Of a DNA stretch of 64,000 nucleotides, positions 12,682 to 24,048 are shown piece after piece. This DNA is from Theobroma cacao (lineage: Eukaryota; Streptophyta; Magnoliopsida; Malvales; Malvaceae). How positions within the stretch are numbered: position 1 is the stretch's first letter; each line of letters opens with the position of its first letter. The translations under genes were made by a program, and so were the position numbers. The DNA lies in the NCBI RefSeq assembly GCF_000208745.1, contig NC_030856.1:12102719-12166718 (forward strand), given 5' to 3'. Below the pieces are notes generated by a model. That model had not been told where the DNA came from, did not search any database, and worked only from the letters and a program-made list of their open reading frames with translations.

Positions 12682-13852
12682 CGATGGTTGGTTCGGTTGA
12701 TTTGAGATCTGTGACATTGCCTTTCAAAGACCCTGTAATCTCTTTTCTTTGTTCATCACTCAAACCATCATGGTTCGGTTTCAATTACATCGAAGCTTAC
12801 TTCAACAAATTATTCAACATGGAGTAGGTCTTTTTCTCTTGCTTTGTCCATTTGCAACAAGTTAGGGTTGCAGATGGCTCAATTCCACAACCATTGTGAT
12901 TGACAAGTTGTATATGCCTTGAGTGCCATGCAATAATTTGATAGCTGCATGGCTTCTTGAATCTTTAACTCAATCAATTGCTTCCATTGATTTCTACATG
13001 AGTACTACAACTTAGATCTAGTAGACTCTTAAAAGAAGGTTTTAATTGCCTAATGATGTCAGGATTTATAATATACAGCACACTCTCAATGGAATTACTC
13101 AAGGCAACAAGTCAGTTGACTTGTACTTTACTGAACTCAACTCTATTTGGAAAAAGCTTCAAAATTTTTGTCCTTTACCTAAATGCACTTGTGGAGGTTT
13201 TTAGAATTTTGTTAATCAAAATGCTAAAGACAATGTGTTTAGGTTCTTGAATGGATTGAATGTGGGTTTTTCTGCTTTAAGGTCACAGATCATTATGATG
13301 TAGCTTTTTCCATTTTTGGATGAGGCATATAATCTTGTCCTTAAAGACTAAAATCAAAGGAATTTTTATGTAATGATTCAGACACTAAGTGAACCTTTTG
13401 TTATGTCTGCTGTTACTGATGAAAAACTTAAAAGCAAATATGAAGTTATTTGTTCTCATTGCGAAAAGAAAGGGCACTTAAAAGAGAAATGCTATAGTTT
13501 GATTGGTTTTCTTGCAGACTATAACTTTACTAAGAAGAAGTTCACTGGTGATGCTAATAAATGTCATTCTCATTTTATTAATAATGTGGTTTCTATAGTC
13601 CAATATGATGAAGTTGCTAATGAAGTCATCAATAGTCCAATTTCTCAACTTAATCTCTCCAAAGATCAAATTCACAAACTCAGGTCATTTATCAATGAGC
13701 AACCATCAAATATTGACCATGATACTTCCACAACTTCAAACCCGCAAAATAAAACTACTATGGTGAATTCAACTCTGGTAGGTAAAATTTCTAATTGTTC
13801 ATATTTTTGCAATTACAATCAATGTTCATATCCTCTTCTTAATAATGTTTAG
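12682..13852 (+). pseudogene. Copia element B gag relic with zinc knuckle
   Basis: Stop-interrupted plus-strand coding in the order of plant Copia Gag. A segment near 13140-13200 reads IWKKLQNFCPLPKCTCGG, followed by a region like FLNGLNVGFSALRSQI (13240-13290). A longer open part (13373-13852) carries a CCHC zinc knuckle, CSHCEKKGHLKEKCY, at about 13460-13505. Stops near 13202, 13300 and 13350 show decay. Gag would form the particle and bind RNA; this copy cannot. Confidence 0.75.
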
Positions 13853-14062
13853 TGTCAGCTTTAAAATGATTATAATTTTGATTTTGACAAAATGATAAAA
13901 TTTGCTTGAACATTATTTGAATGATCCTTGACAAACTCTTGAAATGGTTTAGCTCTTATACATTTGTTTTTACATGATTACAAGTTTGATTGTTTAAATT
14001 GTGTGAATTCTTGAAACTATTGAATTATCATACACTTGTTCTACAAATGTTTACAAGCTTAC

Positions 14063-14067
14063 ATAAC
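14063..14067. repeat. Target-site duplication of the Ogre element, left copy (ATAAC)
   Basis: Identical to 32328-32332 immediately after the 3' LTR. A five-base duplication is standard for LTR-retrotransposon integration. Confidence 0.95.
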
Positions 14068-15786
14068 TGTAGACACTATAAAAATTATAATAAAATTTTA
14101 TTAATTAAAAATGATAAACAAAAAATGAATGAAAATGATAAAAAAATAATAAAAAATGAAAAAAAGAAAAGAAAAGAGAGGTACGACTGGCAAGGTGCGG
14201 ACGCACCCTGCCAGGCGTCACCCTCACCCTGCCAGATGTGAAAAATTCGCGTTTGGCAAAGTTGTGGGAGCGTGCCCCCTCTAGAGGCCAAGAACCGAGT
14301 ATAAAGGGGAGGGGGCACTGTAGTAAAAGGCAGCGGCAATCGAAAACAAACCCAAAAAAAAATCCCTAGGCAGTAAAAAAAATTAAGGAACAAGCAAATC
14401 AAATCCCTAGTCTAGCAGCCAAGAAATCCATCCACAAAAAAATATATACAAAAAAAAATCATAGAAAATATACAGAAACAAAATGGGTGCAATGAGAGAG
14501 GAAGAATGTTTTTCCTGGAGAGAATTTTTGGTTCGTTTTTAGGGGGTTTCTTGGGTGTCGCCGGATAGAGTGGAGAAACTTTGGGTTAGTTGCCAGCGGG
14601 AGGAAGGAGCTGAGAAAGAGAGCTGCGGTTCACTGCTGGGCAAAGGAAGACCAGATTTTGGGGTCCTGGTGCTGCCTATAGGGAAGGAAACCTGATTTGG
14701 GGCTACCGGTTAGGGAGGATAAGTGAGATCCGGGAAAAGGGGGATTTTGGGTCCCATTGTCGGTGGTTATAGAAACAGAGTGTGGCAGCAAAAGGGTAGA
14801 GAGCGACGGCAGCTTTGAGGGGGAGAGACCCGATCAACAGCCTTGAGGGAGAAAACCCGATCGGCGCTGCTGAAAAGCTGGGAGAGAGAGGTTCAACGCC
14901 GCGGAAGGGAGAGCCAAGAGAAGAAACCGCATGTGGGGATTCTGTTGCCGCCGGCGATATGGGTAAGAAAGCTGGTAGAGAAGAAGAAGGGACCGGGTAG
15001 AAAAGAGTAGGGGACCTCCAACTGAAAAAAGAAAAAAAAGAAGAAGATTATATAGTCAATAGGCAGAACGATGCCGTTTCGCCTGAAGGGAAGCTAATTT
15101 TGGGTAAGCCTTAGGCTTTTATTTTATTCAGATATTTTGTGGTGTATGTTGATGTTTTCTAAATTGGAAGATTTGCATAATATAGTTTTATATTAAGGAA
15201 GATGAGATAACACATAGAGTATGTTAGTGTGATGGAATGAATTAAAAAGGTTAAGGAAGAAAAATCAATGAGGTAGGAAATAAAAAATATAAATAATTAC
15301 AATAAGCAAAAAAAATATTTTAGGAAAATATAAAAAAGATAGAAATTACCATAAGGTTAGATAAAAAGCCAAAATATTCACCTGTTATCTAATTATAAAA
15401 ATGGATACAAAAATGAAATACTCATATGTGGAAATACATGTATATTTAACAACTAGAAATAATAAATAACTTTAGGCAAATGTTGAATATAAAATATATA
15501 ATGAAATATAATAATAAATATTTAGTGATAGGAATGGGTTTGCTTAAATGGATAATCTACACATAAGGGAATATATGGCTAGATTCAAGATATAGTATAA
15601 GATGTAAGAGGGTCGAAATGGGAGACATAATAAACTTCATTAGAGAAATTGATATAGAAAAATTATGAATGGAAATGAATGAAAAAATAAAAAAATTGTG
15701 GTAAAATTAAATATGTAATTATCAAAGTATTTAAAGGAGATAGTTTATAAAATAGATATAGCTACAAATAAAGGAATAATGAGAAC

Positions 15787-16069
15787 NNNNNNNNNNNNNN
15801 NNNNNNNNNNNNNNNNNNNNNNNNNNNNNNNNNNNNNNNNNNNNNNNNNNNNNNNNNNNNNNNNNNNNNNNNNNNNNNNNNNNNNNNNNNNNNNNNNNNN
15901 NNNNNNNNNNNNNNNNNNNNNNNNNNNNNNNNNNNNNNNNNNNNNNNNNNNNNNNNNNNNNNNNNNNNNNNNNNNNNNNNNNNNNNNNNNNNNNNNNNNN
16001 NNNNNNNNNNNNNNNNNNNNNNNNNNNNNNNNNNNNNNNNNNNNNNNNNNNNNNNNNNNNNNNNNNNNN
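15787..16069. other. Assembly gap (283 N) in the Ogre 5' LTR
   Basis: The left edge (AATGAGAAC) and right edge (ATTCATATATG) match 30904-30912 and 31188-31198 in the 3' LTR, where 275 bp lie between. The true missing length is therefore probably about 275 bp. Open frames crossing the Ns are artefacts. Confidence 0.97.
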
Positions 16070-16476
16070 ATTCATATATGTATATAATAAATTTGTGAAA
16101 AGGTAATATCCATGACATTAAATAAATAGACAAATAATAAAAACTATTAATGAGGAAAACCCAAAACACTAAATGATTTAAAATCAAGTATTAAATATCT
16201 AATGGTATAAGGTATAGATTAATAAATATTATGTAAAAGTAATAAGATAAGAAATATTAAGGAATATATAGGAGAAACTTAGAATATAAAAAAAATAAAA
16301 TATAGGAGAATAAAAAAATAGAAAATATGATAATATGAAATAAAATGAAAATAATAATTAAATAATAAAAAAATGACAAAAAAATAATAATATAGATAAT
16401 TGTATTAGTCTAGCATATATATGTTGCATCATGCATATCATTGCATATAAATATTTCTATTTTCAAGTTTAAGCCC

Positions 16477-16800
16477 CGATGATGGGATCTTCCGAGGATC
16501 TTGCGAATGCGGGTATTTCTCAAAAAGTTTCCTAGGTGAAAAGATGTCCTCGGGTCCCACCAGTATGATGGGAGGGCTAGAGAAGCATCTTTAATAAAAG
16601 GTTTTTGCCCGAATTAGGTTCATTATGCACGAAAATATTATTTTAAAAGAAAACGTACGATGATCCCGATGACGAGATTTATTTGTCGAATTTATGAAGG
16701 CGAATTTCTTGAATAATTCCCTAGGTGAGAGAATACCCCGGATCCCACCAGTATGATGGGCGGATCCGGGAGAATATCCTCGATAAAAGGTTATTTGTTC
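16477..16800 (+). repeat. Two diverged LTR subrepeats with a shared loop motif
   Basis: Units begin near 16477 and 16660 with a GATGATGGGAT/CGATGACGAGAT-type start and continue with CCTAGGTGA. They carry CCCACCAGTATGATGGG at 16556-16572 and 16744-16760 and end with GATAAAAGGTT-type sequence. The second has perfect 9-bp arms CCCGGATCC (16737-16745) and GGATCCGGG (16762-16770) around the loop. Equivalent units in the 3' LTR are at about 31590-31720 and 31783-31920, plus a third at 30962-31095. Confidence 0.8.
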
Positions 16801-17212
16801 GACATTTTTATTTCACGACATGCATTTCATCTTGCCTCACATTTGCATTCCATTTTAGGTTAAATATGAGATAAAATAAGAGAACAATAACTAAGGAAAT
16901 ATAGTGAACTTAAAAACTAAAGCCTAATAGGATAATCTAAAAAATGGTATCGTTCATAGAACGGGCATCCCAGGGGTGCTAATCCTTCCTCTGGCGTAAC
17001 CGTACTCCCGAACTTGGATATAGAAAAACGTAGACCAGTTTAAGATTCTTTTCGGTGGGCTTAAAATTAATTTAAGGCTTCATCGATTAGAATCGAGTCA
17101 ATAGGTGGCCAATCACACCTAGTAAAAAAAGATTGGTGGCGACTCCTAAGTTTTTAGTGAGTTTTCACTTTCGTCTGGCGGTCGGGTTCTCGGACCTGCA
17201 CGTTACGACAGC

Positions 17213-17231
17213 TGGCGACTCCACTAGGGAC
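17213..17231 (+). other. Ogre primer-binding site
   Basis: TGGCGACTCCACTAGGGAC starts two bases after the 5' LTR. Ogre elements are described as primed by tRNA-Arg, and this sequence is of that type. I have not checked base pairing against a tRNA set. Confidence 0.8.
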
Positions 17232-18037
17232 ATTCCGAGAGTTGAACCATTAAATAATAATAGGTTATCCAAGGCTTTAAATAATTCAATGTTTCCTTAG
17301 TATTAATGAGTTGTTCTGCATATTTTGTTTGGTGCATTCGTTTATTCCGCATTTATTACTTTATTGCTTTTAATAATTGTGGGGATTTAGGATAGAAGGA
17401 TGTGAGATTGTTACTTCGAACTCGATGTTTTCCTTCACACACACTGCACATTTTGCATTCATGCATAAACCCTTCACCCAGGTTAGATCTTTTTTAGGAA
17501 GGAGTTTAGTAGCTATGCTCTCGTGAGGTGATAACCTCCACACGAGCTAGTGAAGACTCCTACTCAAATCGAACCTAGTCCTTTTGAAGCCTGTAATGGG
17601 TGAGGACCGAGGTGCCTTACTAGTCCGCGTGGACGACAGTGAGGAACGATTTGGGAACCTTAGCTCTGTTTACAAACCCCGCTCAGCATATAGAATACCG
17701 AGAGCAGCTTAACCCTAGGTAGGACCTTACCCGTGAGGATATACCCTGTAAGTAGGTACACATGAAGGAATCTCTTTCACTCCCTCTATTTTAAATTTTC
17801 CTAGGAGATAATAAAATATCGTGGAGTAAATAATGTCTAATGACGTTAATAATACCCATGATATCACTTATTATTCTCTCACTATTTTTAACACTCCATT
17901 CTTTTTTTTTACCATACTAACTTAAGTTTATTTTGCTTGTCATGTGCATTTTATATGTTCATTCGTATACATCGTAATTGCATATAGGAGAAATATTGGC
18001 TACACAACATCGAACTTAAGAGATCCCGGTTACATCC
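17232..18037 (+). other. Ogre leader (untranslated region before ORF1)
   Basis: About 800 bp with no sustained reading frame. It holds a strong hairpin candidate at 17501-17560: arms CTCGTGAGGT and ACCT...CACGAG around a GATA loop, with outer GGAGT/ACTCC. Long leaders are usual for this lineage and would be expected to hold packaging and translation signals; the roles here are inferred. Confidence 0.6.
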
Positions 18038-19930
18038 ATGGCATCGTCATCAGCAAGTCCACTCAACATATACAAAAATGACTATGAGATAGAGTTACAG
18101 ATAAGGCAGATTCAACAAGAAAGAGGAGACTATTTGAGCCAAGGTCATATCCCAACTTTACCCGAGAGAGTTCACCTGGACCTTCAGCAAAATGACATCA
18201 CAGAGATGATAGAAATTTGGGAACAATGGAGACGTGCTCATCGAGACAACTTTCAGAGCAAGTATGGACACATTGCATGGCTCCTATATATACCTGTTGA
18301 TGACCAGATGCTCCGAGCCATCGTCCAGTTTTGGGATCCTTCATACCGTTGCTTTGTGTTTAACAAGGTGGATATGACCCATACCATAGAAGAGTACTCC
18401 TCTCTACTCCGGATAGATCACATGCAGCCTGACAAGATCTATTGGAGGGCCTAGAAGACGGGACACCGACGAAAGTTGGCCAAGTTGCTAGGAATGACTA
18501 CGGGAGAAGTGGATCAACATCTGAAGAAGAAAGGAGACACAGAATGCCTACCGTGGAGTTTCTTGAACGGACATATTAAAAAATACATGGAGGATGAACA
18601 AGGTCTCTTAGCTTTCGAGATGGCAATCTATGGCTTAGTGGTCTTCCCGAAGGTTCTGGGTCATGTGGAGGTATCAGTCATAGACTTCTTCGATCAGGTG
18701 ACAAGGAGCATCAACCCGGCCCCATCCATCTTGGCTGAAACCTTCAGATCCTTGAATTTCTGTTGGCTCAAAGGCAAGGGACTATTCATCGGATGCGCCT
18801 AACTCTTAACCATATGGATCAAAAGCCACTTCGAATGCAAAGAGAGTAAATTTTGGAAGCCTTATCTGTCTACGAGTTGTCCTATCCTTGAGTTCTGCGA
18901 AAGTGAATGGCCCGACTGCAAGAGGAAAAAAGAGTGGGTCGCGAGGCTCCGGAGGTTAATGAGCGTTGAAGTGACTTGGAGAGCTCCATGGATGCCGTGA
19001 ATGCAAGTGATGTATAAATGCGGGGACAAGCCGTGGGTACCATTGATGGGACCATGGGGAGCCATTAGCTATGCACCGATAATGGTACGGAGATAGTTCG
19101 AGCCTGAGCAATTCGTGCCCATGACTCACCAGCTCAACCAGTTAAAGTTTACATATGAAGAGCCAAAAACGCTAAAGAAAATTGAGAAAATTGCACAAGA
19201 CTGGAAGAAAATGTGCCGAGTGAATCAAAAAAGGTTTACCAATGAAGTCACCACAGGATATGATACTTGGCATGACCAAAGGGTGAAAGATGTCGTATGC
19301 CCCTCGAAAAATCCATTGAAACATCCCATAAACCCAGAACCTTAAGATGTCCTGCTAGAAAGTGAGTTAACAAGAAGGAGACTTGAAAAGGAGATGATGA
19401 ATATGAAGCGAAGACATGAGGATGAGTTAGAAGAAGTGAAGAAAGAGATGGCAAGAAAGGTATGGATGGCTTTGGAGAAGCGAGATGAGTGGCGAAGCAA
19501 GTTTGAGGAAACAAACGTAGCAAATTCTTCTCTAATAGCTAGAATGCAAGAAATCCAAAGTGTCAACAACACTTTGCAGCACAAGGTACGAAAATAAGAA
19601 CAAACTATCCAAGAGTTGAAAAATGACTGCGGCTTGATGGAAACTGCCATGGAGGGCTACAAAACACAACATGAAGTAGTAAGGCAAGAGTATTTCCAGC
19701 TGAGGGAGAGAAATAATTCGTGCACACAAAGCCTTCAAAGGAAAGAAGATGAAATGTGATGGATACTGAGACAGATAAGAGAAGTGGCATTTAGAGCGTG
19801 AGTGATGGCAGACAAGACCGAAGAACTCAGGTGAGATATTCTTCCGAGGGATGAATTGAGTGAGCGGTTGATCGATCACCTCAGGATGGTTAGGGACCAA
19901 TATGACCAAGTTGGTTTTTCCTTTTGGTAG
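18038..19930 (+). pseudogene. Ogre ORF1 (DUF7745-like domain plus coiled coil), stop-interrupted
   Basis: One plus-strand frame runs from ATG 18038 to TAG 19928-19930 with no frameshift, about 630 codons. It is broken by in-frame stops at 18452, 18800, after WMP-type context near 18998, near 19094, at 19343, 19595 and others. The N-terminal half is the globular domain found in Ogre ORF1 (landmarks ECLPWSFLNGHIKKYMEDEQ, FEMAIYGLVVFPKVLGHVEV, KPWVPLMGPWGAISYAP). The C-terminal half (from ~19130) is charged, heptad-like coiled coil (RRRLEKEMMNMKRRHEDELE). The function of Ogre ORF1 is unknown; it is the lineage hallmark upstream of gag. Confidence 0.85.
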
Positions 19931-20204
19931 TTATTTAATGGTTTTAGACAATGATGTAATTTGATATTTCAGTTTTATGGATGTGGATTTTCTTATGGTA
20001 AATGTTGAATGGCCAATATTTTTCCTATTTTTCTTCTCAATACATTTCATTCACATCATAATTGCATGATTTAAATAAAAAATAATATTCAATGTTTTTG
20101 AATAAAATTCTAACTCACACATAAAGCCCGATCAGCCAGATCATAACAAAATTCCAGAGAAATAAACCCTACACAGATACAACACAAGAGCTCGCTCTAA
20201 GATC

Positions 20205-23200
20205 ATGGGGAACGAACACTCGGAGAGAATGGACAAGATTGAGAAGAAGTAAAAAGAGATCATGGGTCAGTTGTCAAAGATTTTGGAGTTGATGTCGACA
20301 GATAAAGGGAAGAGAGTGGCGGGGAGTTTTGGTGTGCCGGAAGATGTTCAACAGACAGAAGCCAATATAGACCCCATATATCCACTAGTATTCACACCAC
20401 CATTGACAAGGAATGCGTCTATCCCCATGCCATCGATGGGTCAATATCCGTTTTTTGGGATGCCAATGCCTATAGGGCCACCATCGACTTATGCCCAACA
20501 GAGGCCAATTGGAGGGGTAAGTCCTTCAGATCCCATCTCTGTACCTGATCTGGACGATCCGAAGGAACAAGAGAAGCTCAAGTGTGGATCCGTTGAATCG
20601 AAGGATAATCCCGATACCCACAAGAAATTTGACCTTTTGGATGAGAGACTATGCATGATAGAAAGAATGGGAATGTATTGTTCTATGGATGCAATCGAAC
20701 TCTGTCTTGTTCCAGATGTGGTTATACCCCCAAAATTCAAAGTTTCAGAATTTAAAAAGTATGATGGAACCAAGTGCCCAGTCACACACATCACCATGTA
20801 TTGCAGAAGGATGGCTGCATATGCCCATGATGACAAGTTCTTGATACATTGCTTCCAAGATAGCCTCACTAGTGCTGCAGCAAAGTGTTACGTCCAACTG
20901 GATCACAATTGAATCCACACGTGGAAGGACCTTGCTCGGGCATTTGTAGCTCAGTATAAGCATGTTACAGATATGGCTCCGGATCACCTTTCTTTACAAA
21001 ACATGGAGAAGAAACCCACTGAAAGCTTCAAAGAATATGCTAAAAGATGGAGGAATGTGGCTTCTTAAGTTCAGCCACCATTGACTGAGAAAGAGACCAT
21101 TATAATGTTCATTAACACCTTGCAAGCCCCTTATTATGAACGATTGGTCGGAAGCGCCACAAAGAACTTCGCTAATATGGTGATTTCAGGAGAGATGATA
21201 GAAACTGCCATTAAGCAAGGGAAGATAGAAGGAGGTGATACGGCAAACACAAAAAAAATGAGAACTTTTAAGAAGAAGGAAGGAGAAGCCCAAGCCATCA
21301 GTTTGGGACAACCCCAAGGAGGAAGTTACAACCCTTACTAACCATATCCACCATACCCCTATTACCCAGTTGTGAACAATACTTCACAAAGCCCATACCT
21401 ATATCCACCCATGCCAAATTCCTTTTCTAACTTGTACCCATATGCTCCCATCCAATGGACACCTTACCTCACAAATATTCACCCACCTACTTTCACACCC
21501 GTTACAGCTTCAACCACATAACAAATAACACCTTCAAACAACAATACTGCCGGTGAATTAAGAGGATGGCGAAACAAGCATGAGAAAGTACAGTTTGACC
21601 CAATCCCAATCCCATATGCTGAACTCTTCACTTAGTTAGTTGCAAACAATTTGGTGGCACCTTTATACATAGAGCCATTAAAACCTCCATTCTCGAGATG
21701 GTATGACGCTTCTGCCCATTGTGATTATCATTATGGAGTCGAAGGTCACTCGATCGAGAATTGTACAGCATTTAAACATAAAGTACAAGGGTTGATCAAG
21801 GCAGAAATCCTGAACTTTGAAAAGAAGTCGGAACAGAATGTTAACAACAACCCATTGCCAAATCATGCTAGGCTAGGGGTAAATGCGATTAAAGGGGGGA
21901 TGTATGTTAAAAGGAACATTCAGGAAGTAGAAACCCCCATGGAGAAAGTGTTTGAAGCCTTGGTAAAGGCCGATATGCTCGAGGTTTAGCCAGAATGTCT
22001 TGACGTGAATAATTCGGGAGATATCCAAGGACCATACTACTTATATCACAAAGGATGTATGGGGCATTTAATTCAAGATTGTAGTTCTTTCCAAAAAGAA
22101 GTGCAAAGGATGATGAACGAATGAAGGATTAAATTCTACATAGAAGCCTCAAGGCCATCAGTAAACATGATGGCCAAAGATTTCACTCACCTAATGAAGA
22201 TAAAACCTTTAACCATCTTCTATGAACCAAAAAGAGAGTCTGTGGAAGACAAAACCCATGCCAAAATGACCATCGAAGTCCCTAAACCTTTCCCCTATAA
22301 AAATGACAAAGCTTTCCCGTGGAACTATAATTGCAATATACAAATTTCAAATGCGGGGAAATGGATAGCCGAATCTCAAGATAATGCTGCAAATATAACT
22401 GGTGTTGGGGGAATTACCCGTAGCGGACGTTGCTATACACCGGAGGCATTGGAGAATCTCAGGAAGGAGAAGGGAAAAGAAAAAGAGCAAAATCTGAGAT
22501 AAGAAAAGGTGCAATCTCAGGAATCGACAAATGGCTCAAAAGGACCGATAACGGAAAAAGAAGTTGCAGAGTTCTTCAAGTTCATCAAACACAGTGAGTA
22601 TAATGTGGTCGAGCAATTGAACAGGTTACCTACTCATATCTCATTGTTATCATTGCTCCTCAGCTCGGAACCACATAGGAATTCTTTGATGAGGATTCTG
22701 AACCAAGCATATATGGATCACGACATTTCAGTTGAAAATTTGGACTACATCATTGAGAACATTTCAATGGGTAATATAATATCCTTTAGCGATGAAGAAA
22801 TCCCTTTTGGAGGTAGGAAAAACTACAAAGCCTTGCATATCACTACCAAGTGTAAAGGCTGTACCGATGCAAAAGTGTTGCTTGATAACGGATCGTTTTT
22901 GAATGTGATGCTCATGAGGACCTTGGCCCGCTTACCCATCGACATGTCTTACATGAGAAAGAGCCAGATGATTGTGAGAGCCTTTGATGGGACAAGGAGA
23001 GAAATAGTAGGGGACATTAAGATACCGATAAAAATTGATCCGTGTACTTTTACCATTGAATTCCAGGTTATGGATATCGCTCTTTCGTACAATTATTTGT
23101 TGGGAAGACCTTGGATCCACATGGCTGGGGCCATGCCTTAATCGCTTCACCAAAAGGTCAAGTTCATCGTGAACGGGAAGATTATTTGTGTTAACGGGGA

Positions 23201-23831
23201 AGAGAATTTACTTATAAGCAAGCCAACGGATACTTCTTACGTGGAGGCGACGGAAGAAGTGCCTGAATGTTCCTCTCGATCCTTCGAGTTTGTTAATACC
23301 ACATATGTTGGAGAAATAACCACACCACCTATTCCAAGACTTTCTAAAACCACCGAGATGGCTGTCAGTCAGATAGTAGGGAAAGGATACCAAGCGGGGG
23401 TAGGACTGGGAAGAGAACTGCAAGGCATTAGAAGGCCCATACGTGCTACCAAAAATGAAGAAAGGTTTGGCCTAGGGTATAAGCCGACTAAGAAGGAAAG
23501 AGAAGAAATGATAGCCGAAAGAAGAAGGGAAAGGTTGGCTCGCTTTAAGGGGCATGAGTTGGAAAACCATAGAATGACATATTCTCATCTCTACGAGACA
23601 TTTTGATCTGGAGGCTGCATCTTTCCTGAATCACTCACCGTTGGAAGCTGAGAATCAGTGTCGGCATTAGGGGAAGCCTTTTCTGATTTATCAATATGCG
23701 TAACAGAGGAAAGTGAAGAGTAGCCAGGAAATGTGGATGGGATTCCTGCTACATACCTTGGGCCACCGAAGTTGAAGTTGAGCAGCTGGACCACCATGAG
23801 TTTACCAGTTACTTGTGATTCAATTTCAAAG
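20205..23831 (+). pseudogene. Ogre gag-protease with G-patch, stop-interrupted
   Basis: A single frame from ATG 20205 to about 23830 without frameshift. Order: a short coiled N-terminus and proline-rich region; Gag capsid domain (about 20757-21240, from FKKYDGTKCP); a second proline/tyrosine-rich linker (21320-21530); Cys/His knuckle-like CDYHYGVEGHSIENC (about 21720-21765); retropepsin-like protease with LLDNGSFLNVM (about 22880-22910) and YNYLLGRPWIH (about 23090-23122); then a G-patch segment VGKGYQAGVGLGRELQG (about 23376-23430). In-frame stops include 20250, 20910, 21066, 21339, 21519, 21633, 21987, 22122, 22500, 23139 and 23604. Several fit CAA, CAG or CGA changed by C-to-T. Gag packages RNA and the protease cleaves the polyprotein; this copy is dead. 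Confidence 0.9.
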
Positions 23832-24048
23832 TAATGCAAACTAAACATCCATGCTTATGCCTAAGAGCATTGGAAATTTTATGTATCAAGCTTTTATCAT
23901 TTATCATTTTAATAAAATGACATGTGTAGTGCATTTCTCATATCTCCTCTCATGATTCACCATTTCCATTATTGTCATTTCATTTCTTTACTCCAACTGT
24001 TTGTGTTTACGATAGCTCTATATCCTTCAATTCCCTTTGTCTGCCAAG
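23832..24048 (+). other. Presumed Ogre intron between protease and RT
   Basis: The gag-protease frame ends near 23830 and the pol frame resumes at 24049 in another frame, with a pyrimidine-rich tract and AG at 24047-24048. Splicing of an intron at this place is an Ogre hallmark. The donor is uncertain: the GTAATG at 23831 would not keep phase with an acceptor at 24048, so the true donor may be further left or mutated. Confidence 0.5.

Larger units (their letters stand above)
14068..17210 (+). repeat. Ogre 5' LTR
   Basis: Runs from TGTAGACACT to CGTTACGACA, 3143 positions including a run of N at 15787-16069. It is collinear with 29227-32327. GC-bearing parts (first ~350 bp, last ~700 bp) differ visibly between copies. 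The AT-rich middle (about 15110-15786) differs at only about one to two percent by my count. It contains two of the three loop-bearing repeats described in the findings; the first falls in the N run. Confidence 0.95.

Noticed and set aside
14085..14402. 105-codon minus-strand open frame
   Set aside because: It lies inside the Ogre LTR, has low-complexity composition and shows no domain.
15731..16187. Open frames running through the N block
   Set aside because: They consist mostly of unknown bases and reflect the assembly gap only.
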